Positions 34,205 to 44,305 of a stretch of 64,000 nt of DNA are shown piece after piece. Origin of the DNA: JASHVB01 sp035486135. Lineage in GTDB: Bacteria > Pseudomonadota > Alphaproteobacteria > Acetobacterales > Acetobacteraceae. Both the position numbers and the translations under genes were made by a program. Under the pieces are notes generated by a model, which saw only the letters and a list, made by a program, of their open reading frames with translations, did no database searches and had not been told where the DNA came from. Positions within the stretch are counted from its first letter, which is position 1. The number at the start of each line of letters is the position of its first letter. The stretch is from NCBI GenBank assembly GCA_035486135.1, contig DATHNI010000015.1:25775-89774 (forward strand), read 5' to 3'.

Positions 34205-34966
34205 ATGAGCAGGGTGATCGCCGGGTTCTACGGCAAGCTGCCGGCACGCGGCGATTTCGTGCGCGGGGCGCTGCCGCGCGACTTCACCGACCGCTGGGAC
34301 GCGTGGCTCGCCCCGGCGATCGCCGGCAGCCGCGCCGCCATGGGCGAGGACTGGCTGCCCGCGTTCCTGGAAGCGCCGGTCTGGCGCTTCGCCTTTTCCG
34401 CCGGCTTGTGCGGCAGTCGCGCGGCGATTGGCCTGATGCTGCCCAGTGTGGACCGGGCCGGCCGCTATTTCCCGTTGACCTTCGCGGCGTTGTACAGCGA
34501 CGGTGACGCGCCTGGGGATGATCCGGTCTGGCTGGATGGCTGCGAGGCCGCCGGCCGTGCTGCCCTCGAACAGGATGCCGGTCCGGAACAGCTCGGGGCA
34601 ATGCTCGGCGTGCCGGAAGCGGCTTCAGGCGAAGCGGGACGAACGGAAACCGGAATGATGCAGAGCGTCTGGTGGACTGAGGGTGCGCCACGAGTGCCGG
34701 CAACGCGTTTCGTTTTGCCGGGGCTGCCGGATGCCTCGGTTTATGCCACGATGCTCGGGGGCGGCATGCCCGAGGTCGCGCTGCCAGGGGTCACGGTCCC
34801 AGGGGTCACGGAGCCCGGGGTCACGGAGCCCGGGGTCACAAAGCATGGGCTCACGACGCCTGGGGCCGTACTGCCCGGCGCACCAGAAGAAATGATGCCG
34901 GAGGCGCCAGCAGAGACGGCGCCGGCGGCACCAACGGGGGGAGAGTCATGGGAGTCACCGTCATGA
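34205..34966 (+). CDS. tagF: T6SS-associated regulator TagF (ImpM family) with repetitive C-terminus
   Basis: A 253-residue protein. The TagF domain covers about residues 3-190: FYGKLPARGDFVRGALP, then WLPAFLEAPVWRFAFSAGLC and RAGRYFPLTFAA. In other bacteria TagF represses T6SS firing post-translationally. Residues about 194-222 are an unusual run of five-residue units (PGVTV, PGVTE, PGVTE, PGVTK, PGVT-like), encoded by 15-bp direct repeats at about 34786-34865. The rest of the tail is Pro/Glu/Ala-rich. The stop overlaps the downstream pppA start (ATGA at 34963). Confidence 0.9.
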   Translation: MSRVIAGFYGKLPARGDFVRGALPRDFTDRWDAWLAPAIAGSRAAMGEDWLPAFLEAPVWRFAFSAGLCGSRAAIGLMLPSVDRAGRYFPLTFAALYSDGDAPGDDPVWLDGCEAAGRAALEQDAGPEQLGAMLGVPEAASGEAGRTETGMMQSVWWTEGAPRVPATRFVLPGLPDASVYATMLGGGMPEVALPGVTVPGVTEPGVTEPGVTKHGLTTPGAVLPGAPEEMMPEAPAETAPAAPTGGESWESPS

Positions 34967-35691
34967 GCGCGGTTCATCTCCGCTCCTGGGCGACGTCGCA
35001 TCCGGGCATGAAGCGCAAGCACAACGAAGATGCCTATGTCGATCGCCCGGACCTTGGTCTCTGGGCGGTGGCCGACGGCGCCGGTGGGCACCATGCCGGC
35101 GAGGTCGCCTCCGGCATGATCCGCGAATCGCTGGAAGCCATCCCGCCCGGCCTGTCCGCCTCCGAATTGCTTTCGGAAGTGCGCACGCGGATCGAGCTGA
35201 CCCATGAGGCATTGCGTGCCGAGGCGGAGCGGCGCGGCCCGGATGTCATCATCGCCTCGACCGTGGTGGTGATGCTGGCGCGGAACGATCATTTCGCCTG
35301 CCTGTGGGCCGGCGATTCGCGCGCCTACCTGCTGCGCGACGGCGCGTTGCAGCAGATCACGCGCGACCACAGCCTCGTGCAGGAACTGGTCGAGTCGGGC
35401 GTGATCCGTCCGGACGAGGCCGAGCACCATCCGCGTGCCAACGTCATTACGCGCGCGGTCGGTGCCGACCTGGACGAGTTCGCGTTGGACAAGGTGAGCG
35501 GGCGCATCCAGATCGGCGATCGGTTCCTGTTATGCAGCGACGGATTGTGCAAGACCGTCCCGGAAGACGAGTTGGCAAACCTGTTGTCCGACAATGCCGG
35601 CACGACGCCGCCGGATACGCTGGTTGCCGCTGCCCTGGCGCTGAACGCGACCGACAACGTCACCGCGGTCGCGGTCGAAGCGACGGGGTGA
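34963..35691 (+). CDS. pppA: T6SS-associated PP2C-type serine/threonine phosphatase PppA
   Basis: A 242-residue PP2C phosphatase. Metal-binding motifs KRKHNEDAYVD, VADGAGGHHAGE, LWAGDSRAYLLRDG and a C-terminal NATDNVTAVAV segment are all present. In Pseudomonas, PppA removes phosphate from FHA proteins and opposes the PpkA kinase. The ATG at 34963 overlaps the tagF stop and has GGGAG eight bases upstream; an ATG at 34948 is also possible. Last gene of the first plus-strand T6SS block, ended by the terminator at 35807. Confidence 0.93.
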   Translation: MSAVHLRSWATSHPGMKRKHNEDAYVDRPDLGLWAVADGAGGHHAGEVASGMIRESLEAIPPGLSASELLSEVRTRIELTHEALRAEAERRGPDVIIASTVVVMLARNDHFACLWAGDSRAYLLRDGALQQITRDHSLVQELVESGVIRPDEAEHHPRANVITRAVGADLDEFALDKVSGRIQIGDRFLLCSDGLCKTVPEDELANLLSDNAGTTPPDTLVAAALALNATDNVTAVAVEATG

Positions 35692-35698
35692 GTATCAG

Positions 35699-35791
35699 AC
35701 TCCCCCTCCCCTTGAGGGAGGGGGTTGGGGGGAGGGGTTCGTGCGGCACAAACCCCTCCCCCCAACCCCCTCCCACAAGGGGAGGGGGAGT
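35699..35791. repeat. Family D palindrome downstream of pppA
   Basis: Long G/C-homopurine inverted repeat: left arm ACTCCCCCTCCCC...GGGGAGGGGTT, right arm AACCCCTCCCC...GGGGAGGGGGAGT. Same CCCCTCCC theme as 34106-34200. Confidence 0.85.
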
Positions 35792-35806
35792 GTCACATGC
35801 GTACGC

Positions 35807-35845
35807 AAAAAAGCGCCGGAGAGGCGAACCCCTCCGGCGCTTTTT
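35807..35845. terminator. Bidirectional terminator between pppA and hcp
   Basis: Six A, a nine-base stem GCGCCGGAG / CTCCGGCGC with a ten-base loop, then five T. It is symmetrical enough to stop both the plus-strand pppA transcript and the minus-strand clpV-hcp transcript, whose stops face each other here. Confidence 0.9.
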
Positions 35846-35864
35846 GCTGGAACCCCGTAAGGGT

Positions 35865-36344
35865 TCACATCTTCTTCTGCTGTGTCATGTCCCAGCCCAC
35901 CACGTCGGGCTTGGCGCTGGTCTTCGCATCGAGCACGCTGTACTTCCAGCTCACCTTCGAGAAGTTCAACGACAGGGTCTCATCCGGTGCGTTGTCGCCG
36001 CCCGAGCTGACGCTGTAGCCGCTCAGCCCGGTATCGGTGAACGTGTACTCGAGGAAGGTTTCCACCTTGTCCTTGGTCGTGGAGGTAAAGGCGATGGTGA
36101 CCGAGGAGCTGAAATCGCCACCGACCGCATCCTGCCACAGCTTGGTCGAGGACTTCTCCATACGCTTCGTCACCACGACTTCGCTGACCGACGGCTCGGA
36201 ACCCTCGCGGGTGTCTTCCGCTCCGTGCGGGATGCTAACGCCGCGGCCGACACCCCACTGGAACGAGTTGACCTGGATCCAGTCCTTGAACCCATCAGTG
36301 GTGGTAGATCCCGCGATGCTACCGTACTTCATATAGATTGCCAC
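35865..36344 (-). CDS. hcp: T6SS inner-tube protein Hcp (TssD), GTG start
   Basis: A 159-residue Hcp; hexamers stack to form the expelled tube. Family signatures are IYMKYGSIAGS, WIQVNSFQWGVGRGV, REGSEPSVSEVVVTKRMEKSS and the C-terminal KPDVVGWDMTQ. Translation starts at GTG (36344): GGAG lies seven bases upstream, and the conserved MAIYMK start lies before the first ATG (36332). It is 36 bp after clpV on the same strand, so the two are cotranscribed. Confidence 0.97.
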   Translation of the reverse strand: MAIYMKYGSIAGSTTTDGFKDWIQVNSFQWGVGRGVSIPHGAEDTREGSEPSVSEVVVTKRMEKSSTKLWQDAVGGDFSSSVTIAFTSTTKDKVETFLEYTFTDTGLSGYSVSSGGDNAPDETLSLNFSKVSWKYSVLDAKTSAKPDVVGWDMTQQKKM

Positions 36345-36380
36345 GCTGACGCTCCCTTTGCTGTCATACCGAACACAAAC

Positions 36381-39029
36381 TCAGCCGATGCTGTACTGGA
36401 ACGAGCCTTCCGTGTCCACGCCCACGGTGATGGCCTCGATTGTTCCGCCCTCGGCGAGGCGGGCCAATACTTCTCCAGACAACTCCGGAAGCAACGTTCG
36501 CGAGAGGATCTTCTCGACATTGCGTGCTCCCGATGACGTCTCTGTACACCGGTCGGCGATTGTCTGCACTACCGAATCATCCCAGACAAATTTCGCCCCA
36601 TATGACTCCAGAACGCGCCGGCGAATGCGGTTGAGCTGCAGCCCGACGATCTTCTTGATGACGTCCGGCGACAGCGGGAAGTATGGCACCAGCGTGACAC
36701 GTCCCAGAAAGGCCGGCTTGAACACCTTCATCAATTCCGGCATCAGCGCCTCGGCCAGGCCGGCCGCGTCGGGCGTCGTCTCCGGGTCCGCGCAGAGCTG
36801 GGTGATCAGGTCGGTGCCGGCATTCGATGTCATGATGATGACAGCGTTTTTGAAGTCGATGTCGCGGCCTTCGCCGTCCTTCATGTTCCCCTTGTCGAAC
36901 ACCTGAAAGAAGATGTCCTGCACGCCCGGATGGGCCTTCTCCATCTCGTCGAGCAGGATCACCGAATACGGCCGGCGGCGCACCGCTTCGGTCAGGACGC
37001 CGCCCTCGCCGTAGCCGACATAGCCAGGCGGGCTGCCCATCAGCAGGCTGACCTTATGTTCTTCCTTGAACTCGGTCATGTTGATGGTCGTCATATTTTG
37101 CTCGCCGCCATACAGCAGATCGGCGAGCGTCAGCGCGGTTTCCGTCTTGCCGGTGCCGGAGGTGCCGACCATCAGGAACACACCGATCGGCTTGCGCGGA
37201 TCGGTCAATCCGGCGCGGCTGGTGCGAATGGCTTCCGCCACCGCCTCCAGCGCGTGCGACTGGCCGACGATGCGTTGCTCCATCGTCTCCTTCAGATGCA
37301 GCACGGTGCGGATTTCGTTGGACTGCATGCGGCCGGTCGGGATGCCGGTCCAGCCGGCCACCACCTCGCCCACCGCCTGGCCATCGACCACCGGATGGAT
37401 CAGCGGCTCCTCGCCTTGCAGCGCATGCAGCTTCGCGGTGGCCTCCGACAGTGTGGTGCGCAGCGCGTCCTTGTCGAGCGTGCAGTCGCCGCCTTCGATC
37501 TGCCCCCTGATCTCCTGCATCTCCCCGACCAGCGTCTTCTCCTGCTCGAAGCGCTCCTGCAGCGCCGCGAGCTCGGCGGTCTTTTCCTCGCGCTCCGTCA
37601 GCAGGGCCTCGCGCCGGGCTTGGTGCTTCTCGCCGCCGGCGATCTCGCGGTCCACGATGGCGAGTTCGGTGTCGATCAGGTCGATGCGGCGCGTCCGGTC
37701 CTCGATCGGCGCGGGCACCGCGGCCTGGCTCATCGCCACGCGCGCGCAGGCGGTGTCGATCAGGCTGACCGCCTTGTCCGGCAACTGACGCGACGGAATG
37801 TAGCGCGCCGACAGACGCACTGCCTCGCTGACCGCCTGGTCCAGGATGCGAACGTTGTGGTGCTTCTCCAACGTGCCGACCAGGCCGCGGATCATCGCTG
37901 TGGCAACCGGCTCGGTGGGTTCCTCGACTTTCACGACCTGGAAGCGGCGGGTCAGGGCCGCGTCCTTTTCGAAGTATTTCTTATATTCCGCCCAGGTGGT
38001 CGCCGCGATGGTGCGCAACTCGCCACGTGCCAGTGCCGGCTTCAACAGGTTGGCGGCATCGCCCTGGCCCTGCGAGCCGCCCGCGCCGATCAACTGGTGC
38101 GCCTCGTCGATGAACACGATGATCGGCTTGGGGCTGGCCTTCACCTCGTCGATAACGCCGCGCAAACGATTTTCGAATTCGCCCTTCACCCCGGCGCCGG
38201 CCTGCAGCAGGCCGAGGTCCAGTGTGCGCAGCGTGACGCCCTGCAGGCCCGGCGGCACATCGCCGGACGCGAGCCGCAGTGCGAAACCTTCGACCACCGC
38301 GGTCTTGCCGACGCCGGCCTCACCGGTGAGGATTGGATTGTTTTGCCGGCGGCGCGTCAGGATGTCGATCATCTGGCGGATTTCGGTATCGCGCCCGAGG
38401 ATCGGATCGATTTTTCCCGCTTTTGCCTGGGCTGTGAGATCCGTGGTGAACTGGTCGAGCGCGCCGCCGCCGCCGCGCGGCATCGGGGGACCGCCCTCGC
38501 CCGCCGCGCCGCCTTCCGCGGCAGCCGCCGCGGCGGCGCCAGCCTCCTGCGCTTCGGCGCTGTTGCCGGTGATCGCCACGAAGTCGCGCTTCAAAAGGTC
38601 AGGCGCGATTTTAAGCAACTGGCTGGATGCGTCGCGCGCATGCTGCGCAAGCGTCTCATCCGCCAGCAGCGCCCACAGCAGATGGCCGGAGCGCACCTTG
38701 TAAGCATTCTGTTCGAGCGAGGCGAACAGCCAGGCCTGCTTGACCAGCTCCACGATTTCCGGCGCGAGCGAGGGTGCGCGGCCATTGCCGGTCTTCATCT
38801 TTTCCAGCGACCGGTTGAGGTCGGTGGCGAAGCGCCCGGCTTCTATCTCGTAGTGCTTCAGGATGACGCTTATGTCGCTATCGGGCCGCTCGGACAGCCT
38901 GACCAGCCAGTGCTCGATTTCGACATTATAATGCGTGCGTGACAGTGTCAGGCCCGCGGCAGCCTCCAGCGTGCGCCGGCATGTGTCATTGAGGTGCCCG
39001 ACGAGCTGTTTCAGGTCGATTGCGGCCAT
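36381..39029 (-). CDS. clpV: T6SS sheath-recycling AAA+ ATPase ClpV (TssH)
   Basis: An 882-residue ClpB-like hexameric ATPase that extracts TssC from contracted sheaths. The N-domain (residues 1-160) starts IDLKQLVGHLNDTCRRTLE. An Ala/Gly-rich linker follows at about 170-200. The first Walker A, GEAGVGKTA, is near residue 233, the middle coiled-coil domain at about 420-530, and the second Walker A, GTSGTGKTE, near residue 620. AGGAA precedes the chosen ATG; an ORF extension to 39074 lacks support. Divergent from tssA, with 113 bp between starts. Confidence 0.95.
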   Translation of the reverse strand: MAAIDLKQLVGHLNDTCRRTLEAAAGLTLSRTHYNVEIEHWLVRLSERPDSDISVILKHYEIEAGRFATDLNRSLEKMKTGNGRAPSLAPEIVELVKQAWLFASLEQNAYKVRSGHLLWALLADETLAQHARDASSQLLKIAPDLLKRDFVAITGNSAEAQEAGAAAAAAAEGGAAGEGGPPMPRGGGGALDQFTTDLTAQAKAGKIDPILGRDTEIRQMIDILTRRRQNNPILTGEAGVGKTAVVEGFALRLASGDVPPGLQGVTLRTLDLGLLQAGAGVKGEFENRLRGVIDEVKASPKPIIVFIDEAHQLIGAGGSQGQGDAANLLKPALARGELRTIAATTWAEYKKYFEKDAALTRRFQVVKVEEPTEPVATAMIRGLVGTLEKHHNVRILDQAVSEAVRLSARYIPSRQLPDKAVSLIDTACARVAMSQAAVPAPIEDRTRRIDLIDTELAIVDREIAGGEKHQARREALLTEREEKTAELAALQERFEQEKTLVGEMQEIRGQIEGGDCTLDKDALRTTLSEATAKLHALQGEEPLIHPVVDGQAVGEVVAGWTGIPTGRMQSNEIRTVLHLKETMEQRIVGQSHALEAVAEAIRTSRAGLTDPRKPIGVFLMVGTSGTGKTETALTLADLLYGGEQNMTTINMTEFKEEHKVSLLMGSPPGYVGYGEGGVLTEAVRRRPYSVILLDEMEKAHPGVQDIFFQVFDKGNMKDGEGRDIDFKNAVIIMTSNAGTDLITQLCADPETTPDAAGLAEALMPELMKVFKPAFLGRVTLVPYFPLSPDVIKKIVGLQLNRIRRRVLESYGAKFVWDDSVVQTIADRCTETSSGARNVEKILSRTLLPELSGEVLARLAEGGTIEAITVGVDTEGSFQYSIG

Positions 39030-39142
39030 CGTATTTCCTGCCCGGTTGTCGATGCGTCGGAGCCGGGGGACCATCCCCCTTTCCGCGGATCAACTGTATG
39101 TGTTACGCGGAACCGTTGTCCAGCTTTTGAGCAGGTGCGCAA
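39030..39142. promoter_or_regulatory. Divergent T6SS promoter region (clpV-hcp / tssA block)
   Basis: A 113-bp interval between the divergent starts of clpV and tssA; it must carry the promoters of both, unless they lie inside genes. No sigma-54-type GG-N10-GC element was recognised. Confidence 0.4.
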
Positions 39143-40276
39143 GTGGCTTTGCCGGACGGATTCGATCTCGAGGCGCTGCTGGCGCCGATTCCAGGTGACG
39201 CTCCCCAGGGAACCGACATCCGGGAGGACTATACGGCACAATCGCCGTACAATCGCCTGCGCGATGCGCGCTCGGAGGCGCGTGACGCGGAAAAGGGCCA
39301 GGAGGCCGGCAGCGAGGATGCGCGCGATCCCACCCCGCTGTGGCGCTCGGTGCGCGACCTCGGCCTGAAGACGATCACGGAGACCGCGAAGGATCTCGAG
39401 GTCGCCGCCTGGGTCACCGAGGCCTTTGTACGCAGCCACGGGCTGGCCGGTCTCGCGGCCGGTGCCAAGTTGATTGCCGGGCTGGCCGAACATTACTGGG
39501 ACGGCGTGTTTCCGTTGCCGGACGATTACGGCGTGGAAACCCGCGTCGCGCCGGTGACCGGGCTGAACGGACGCGAAGGCAACGGCTCGCTGATCCAGCC
39601 GCTGCACAAGCTGCCGCTGTTCACCCGCGGCGACGGCAGCCCGGTTGCCCTTTATCAGTACGACGGCTCGGCGCTGCTTGGGACGCTGGCGGCAGATGCG
39701 CGGTCGGCGCGCATCGCCGCGGGCGCCATCCCGTTCGAGGATATAGAAAAGGAGGCGCGCGCCCAGACCCGCCTTTTTGCGAAATTGCGCGACGATGCGC
39801 GCGAGGCGCTGGCGGCCTGGCAGGAGATGTCCACGATCCTCGACGAGAAGGCCAGCGAGGATCCGCCGTCCACCAGCACCGTCCGTGACATGGTCGGCCA
39901 TGTCGTCGAGATCGCCAACCGCTATGCTCCGGCGGAGGAGGGTGCGCCGGCGGCCGAGGGCGGGAGCGAAGGCGCCGTCTCCGCGGATGGGACGCCGGGC
40001 GTGGCGATGGGCGGCGGGGTCGCCGGCGGGATCAGTGTGCCGGCCGGGCAGGTCGTCTCCCGCGAGGACGCGCTGCGCGCCCTGGAAAATCTCGCGACAT
40101 TCTTTAAAAAGACTGAACCGGTGTCCCCGCTCGCCTACACGCTGGAGGACGCGGTGCGCCGCAGCCGGCTCACCTGGCCGGAACTGCTGGAAGAGATCGT
40201 TACTGATCGGGACAGCCGGAATGCGATCCTCACCGCGCTGGGCATTCGGCCGCCGCCGCCACCCCCGGAAGAGTAG
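39143..40276 (+). CDS. tssA: T6SS cap/baseplate protein TssA (ImpA), GTG start
   Basis: A 377-residue TssA. The N-terminal ImpA domain (IPGDAPQGTDIREDY, WRSVRDLGLKTITETAKDLEVA, GLAEHYWDGVFPLPD, PVTGLNGREG) is clear. The C-terminal region (about 300-375) ends with proline-rich IRPPPPPPEE. The GTG at 39143 is preceded by GCAGG and gives the conserved start. First gene of the second plus-strand block. Three 18-bp direct repeats begin across its stop codon. Confidence 0.93.
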   Translation: MALPDGFDLEALLAPIPGDAPQGTDIREDYTAQSPYNRLRDARSEARDAEKGQEAGSEDARDPTPLWRSVRDLGLKTITETAKDLEVAAWVTEAFVRSHGLAGLAAGAKLIAGLAEHYWDGVFPLPDDYGVETRVAPVTGLNGREGNGSLIQPLHKLPLFTRGDGSPVALYQYDGSALLGTLAADARSARIAAGAIPFEDIEKEARAQTRLFAKLRDDAREALAAWQEMSTILDEKASEDPPSTSTVRDMVGHVVEIANRYAPAEEGAPAAEGGSEGAVSADGTPGVAMGGGVAGGISVPAGQVVSREDALRALENLATFFKKTEPVSPLAYTLEDAVRRSRLTWPELLEEIVTDRDSRNAILTALGIRPPPPPPEE

Positions 40277-40326
40277 CGACGGGCGGAAGCGTAGCGAGCG
40301 GCGGACGAGTAGCGAGGGGCGGAAGA
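40273..40326 (+). repeat. Three 18-bp direct repeats at the end of tssA
   Basis: Units GTAGCGACGGGCGGAAGC, GTAGCGAGCGGCGGACGA and GTAGCGAGGGGCGGAAGA follow each other without gaps; the TAG of the first unit is the tssA stop. The remaining 200 bp before tssB shows nothing recognisable. Confidence 0.85.
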
Positions 40327-40528
40327 GTTGCCCGGGCGAAATCCGCCGCTTGGCTGGGCGCTTTAAAGGAAAAACTTGGCGTGAGGGTGTGAACCATGTC
40401 ATATCCGGCGCGAGGTTGTTGACCCTATTCGTCCCTGCCGACTACTATTCGGTCAGGGTGGCGAGACAGCCAACGGCTCAGGCAGGCAATGTCGGCACGG
40501 CCGACCACAGCGATGGGGAAGCGGGCAC

Positions 40529-41038
40529 ATGAGTGCAAGCATACATGACAAACTCAACCGCGTGCGTAAGCCGCGTGTCCACATCACCTACGAGGTCGAG
40601 ACGGAAGGCGCGCAGATCGTGCGCGAATTGCCGTTTGTCGTCGGGGTGATGGGCGACTTCTCCGGCGATCCCACCTCGCCGCTGCGTCCGATGGGCGATC
40701 GCAAGTTCATCCAGATCGACCGCGACAACTTCAACGACGTGATGGCCAGCATGAACCCTGGCCTGAAGCTGAAGGTTGACAACACGCTGTCGGAAGCCGG
40801 CGGCCAGATGTCGGTGGACCTGAAGTTCAACTCGCTCGACGACTTCGAGCCGGCGCGGGTTGCCCAGCAGGTGCCGGCGCTGCGCGCGCTGATGGAGACC
40901 CGGGCCAAGCTGCGCGACCTGATGAGCAAGGTCGACCGGTCCGAGGAACTGGAGAACCTGCTTGAGCAGGTCTTGAAGAATGAGGGCGAGCTGAAGTCGC
41001 TGCAGGACCAGCTCGGCCTCGGCAAGCAGGAGGGCTAA
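40529..41038 (+). CDS. tssB: T6SS sheath small subunit TssB (VipA)
   Basis: A 169-residue subunit that interlocks with TssC to form the contractile sheath. Family signatures: RVHITYEVETEGA, LPFVVGVMGDFSG, FIQIDRDNFNDVMASM and KFNSLDDFEPA. The C-terminal helix contains the expected SLQDQLG-type ending. It is three bases upstream of tssC. Confidence 0.97.
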   Translation: MSASIHDKLNRVRKPRVHITYEVETEGAQIVRELPFVVGVMGDFSGDPTSPLRPMGDRKFIQIDRDNFNDVMASMNPGLKLKVDNTLSEAGGQMSVDLKFNSLDDFEPARVAQQVPALRALMETRAKLRDLMSKVDRSEELENLLEQVLKNEGELKSLQDQLGLGKQEG

Positions 41039-41041
41039 TCC

Positions 41042-42538
<1,497 letters not shown>

Positions 42539-42569
42539 CCGCCCGGGTCCGCCTGACCGGGGCAGCACT

Positions 42570-44141
42570 GTGAACGACACCGACCTGCTACCCAGCGCGT
42601 CCGCCAATGTCCTGGCGGACGCTGCTGCTTCGGCCCCCTCGACCATCGCGTCACCGCCACTGCGCGACGCGATGCTGACGGGCCGCTTTGTCGGCACCCG
42701 CGACACCGCCCTGGAAGACTCCCTGTCCGACTTCCTGCTGAGCGACGGTGGCGAGGCCGTCGAACGATGGTTTGGCGCTGACGCCGGGCGCCGGCTGCTG
42801 TTCGATCCCGACGCGTTGCGGGGTGCGCTCGACCGCGATATCGCCGCGATCGATACGATGCTGTCGGACCAGCTGGACGCGATCCTGCACGACCTGCGGC
42901 TGCGCCGCCTGGAAGGCACTTGGCGGGGCATTGCCTGGCTGGTGGATGGAACCGACCAGAGCACAAGGCTCAAGATCAAGCTGTTCAACGCTGCCTGGCA
43001 CGAGATCTGCCGCGACCTGGAACGTGCCATCGAGTTCGACCAAAGCCATCTTTTCCGCAAGGTGTACGAGGAGGAGTTCGGCACCCCCGGCGGCGAGCCG
43101 TATGGCTTGCTGGTGGTGGATCACGAGGTGCGCCACCGTCCCGCGCCCAACGCGCGAACCGACGATGTCACCGCGCTCACCGCCTTGTCCGGTGTTGCGG
43201 CGGCGGCGTTTTGCCCGTGCATCCTCGGCGCGTCGCCGACCCTGCTGGAAGTCGACAATTTCGGCGACCTGGCCAGCGTCATCGACATCGCCGCACCGCT
43301 GCGCAACGCCGACCACACCCGCTGGCGCGGCCTTTCGACACGCTCGGACATGCGCTTCATCGGCATCGCATTGCCGCGTTTGCTCGCCCGCCCGCCCTGG
43401 GAGGATGACGGCACGCGAGCCGACGCTTTCCGCTACGCCGAATATGCGCCCACCGCCGAGCAACGGGTTTGGATGAGCGCCGGCTACGCGTTCGCCAGCG
43501 TGGTGGCGCGCGCGTTCGCCAACTACGCCTGGCCGGCCGACGTGCGCGGCGTGGAAACCGATCGGGTCGGTGGCGGCCTGGTTGACGGCGTGCCGCTGGA
43601 GCCGTTCCGCACCGATCCGGATTTCGTGTGGACGCGCTCCTCGGTAGAGATCGTCTGGAACGACCACCAGGAGCGCTCATTGCTCGATGCCGGGCTGATG
43701 CCGCTGTCCGCCGTGCCGGCGAGCGACGAACTGGTGTTCGGCGCGGTGCGCAGCCTGCTGGTGCCGCAGAAATACACCGGTGCAACCGCGGCAGCCGCCG
43801 ACGCCAATGCCCGGCTGTCGTCGCAGATCAATTCGATCCTGTGCGCGTCGCGTTTCGCGCACCACCTGAAGATGAAGGGCCGGCAGATGGTCGGCTCGTT
43901 CAAGACCGCCGATGAGATCGAGCGCTTGTTGCAGGAGTGGTTGACGACATACGTGAACGCGAATGTCAGCTCCACCGGTGATTCCCGCGCGCGCTTCCCG
44001 CTGGTCGGCGGCCGGGTCAGGGTACAGGAACTGACCGGCAAGCCCGGGCACTTCGGCTGCGTGGTGCAGTTGCAGCCGCACTACCAGCTTGACGACGTAT
44101 CGGCGACGTTCCAACTCGTCACCGATCTGGGCGGCCGCTAA
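42570..44141 (+). CDS. Second TssC-type sheath protein (ImpD-like paralogue), GTG start
   Basis: A 523-residue paralogue of the preceding TssC. It shares LEGTWRGIAWLV, EFGTPGGEPYGLLVV, FCPCILGASPTLL, SRFAHHLKMKGRQMVGSF and a C-terminal PGHFGCVVQLQPHYQLDD. The middle part, including the FFGAQ region, has diverged (VFGAVRSLLVPQKY), and the N-terminal 80 residues differ. Two adjacent TssC genes occur in the imp cluster of Rhizobium (impC/impD). Starts at GTG. Whether it joins the main sheath or a special baseplate-proximal ring is unknown. Confidence 0.92.
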   Translation: MNDTDLLPSASANVLADAAASAPSTIASPPLRDAMLTGRFVGTRDTALEDSLSDFLLSDGGEAVERWFGADAGRRLLFDPDALRGALDRDIAAIDTMLSDQLDAILHDLRLRRLEGTWRGIAWLVDGTDQSTRLKIKLFNAAWHEICRDLERAIEFDQSHLFRKVYEEEFGTPGGEPYGLLVVDHEVRHRPAPNARTDDVTALTALSGVAAAAFCPCILGASPTLLEVDNFGDLASVIDIAAPLRNADHTRWRGLSTRSDMRFIGIALPRLLARPPWEDDGTRADAFRYAEYAPTAEQRVWMSAGYAFASVVARAFANYAWPADVRGVETDRVGGGLVDGVPLEPFRTDPDFVWTRSSVEIVWNDHQERSLLDAGLMPLSAVPASDELVFGAVRSLLVPQKYTGATAAAADANARLSSQINSILCASRFAHHLKMKGRQMVGSFKTADEIERLLQEWLTTYVNANVSSTGDSRARFPLVGGRVRVQELTGKPGHFGCVVQLQPHYQLDDVSATFQLVTDLGGR

Positions 44142-44152
44142 TGATGGCGTGT

Positions 44153-44284
44153 CACCAGCACCCCACGGTCATTGCGGGGAGCGCAGCGACGAAGCAATCA
44201 CCCGCCTGACGAGCCGACCGTCGCTCGTCAGGCGGGTGATTGCTTCGTCGCTGCGCTCCCCGCAATGACCGTGGGGTGCTGGTG
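44153..44284. repeat. Family B palindrome upstream of tagJ (copy 2, extended)
   Basis: Practically perfect inverted repeat with arms of about 61 bases (CACCAGCACCCCACGGTCATTGC-type end, mirrored at the right end). Beyond the usual family B ends the symmetry continues for another 14 bases on each side. Confidence 0.95.
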
Positions 44285-44305
44285 GCCAAACAATTCGGGG
44301 GATCT

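Noticed and set aside
36930..38942. 670-codon plus-strand frame opposite clpV
   Set aside because: Antisense shadow of a clear ClpV gene.
44153..44284. Possible insertion sequence ends
   Set aside because: No transposase between or near the arms; same palindrome occurs in several other intergenic gaps.
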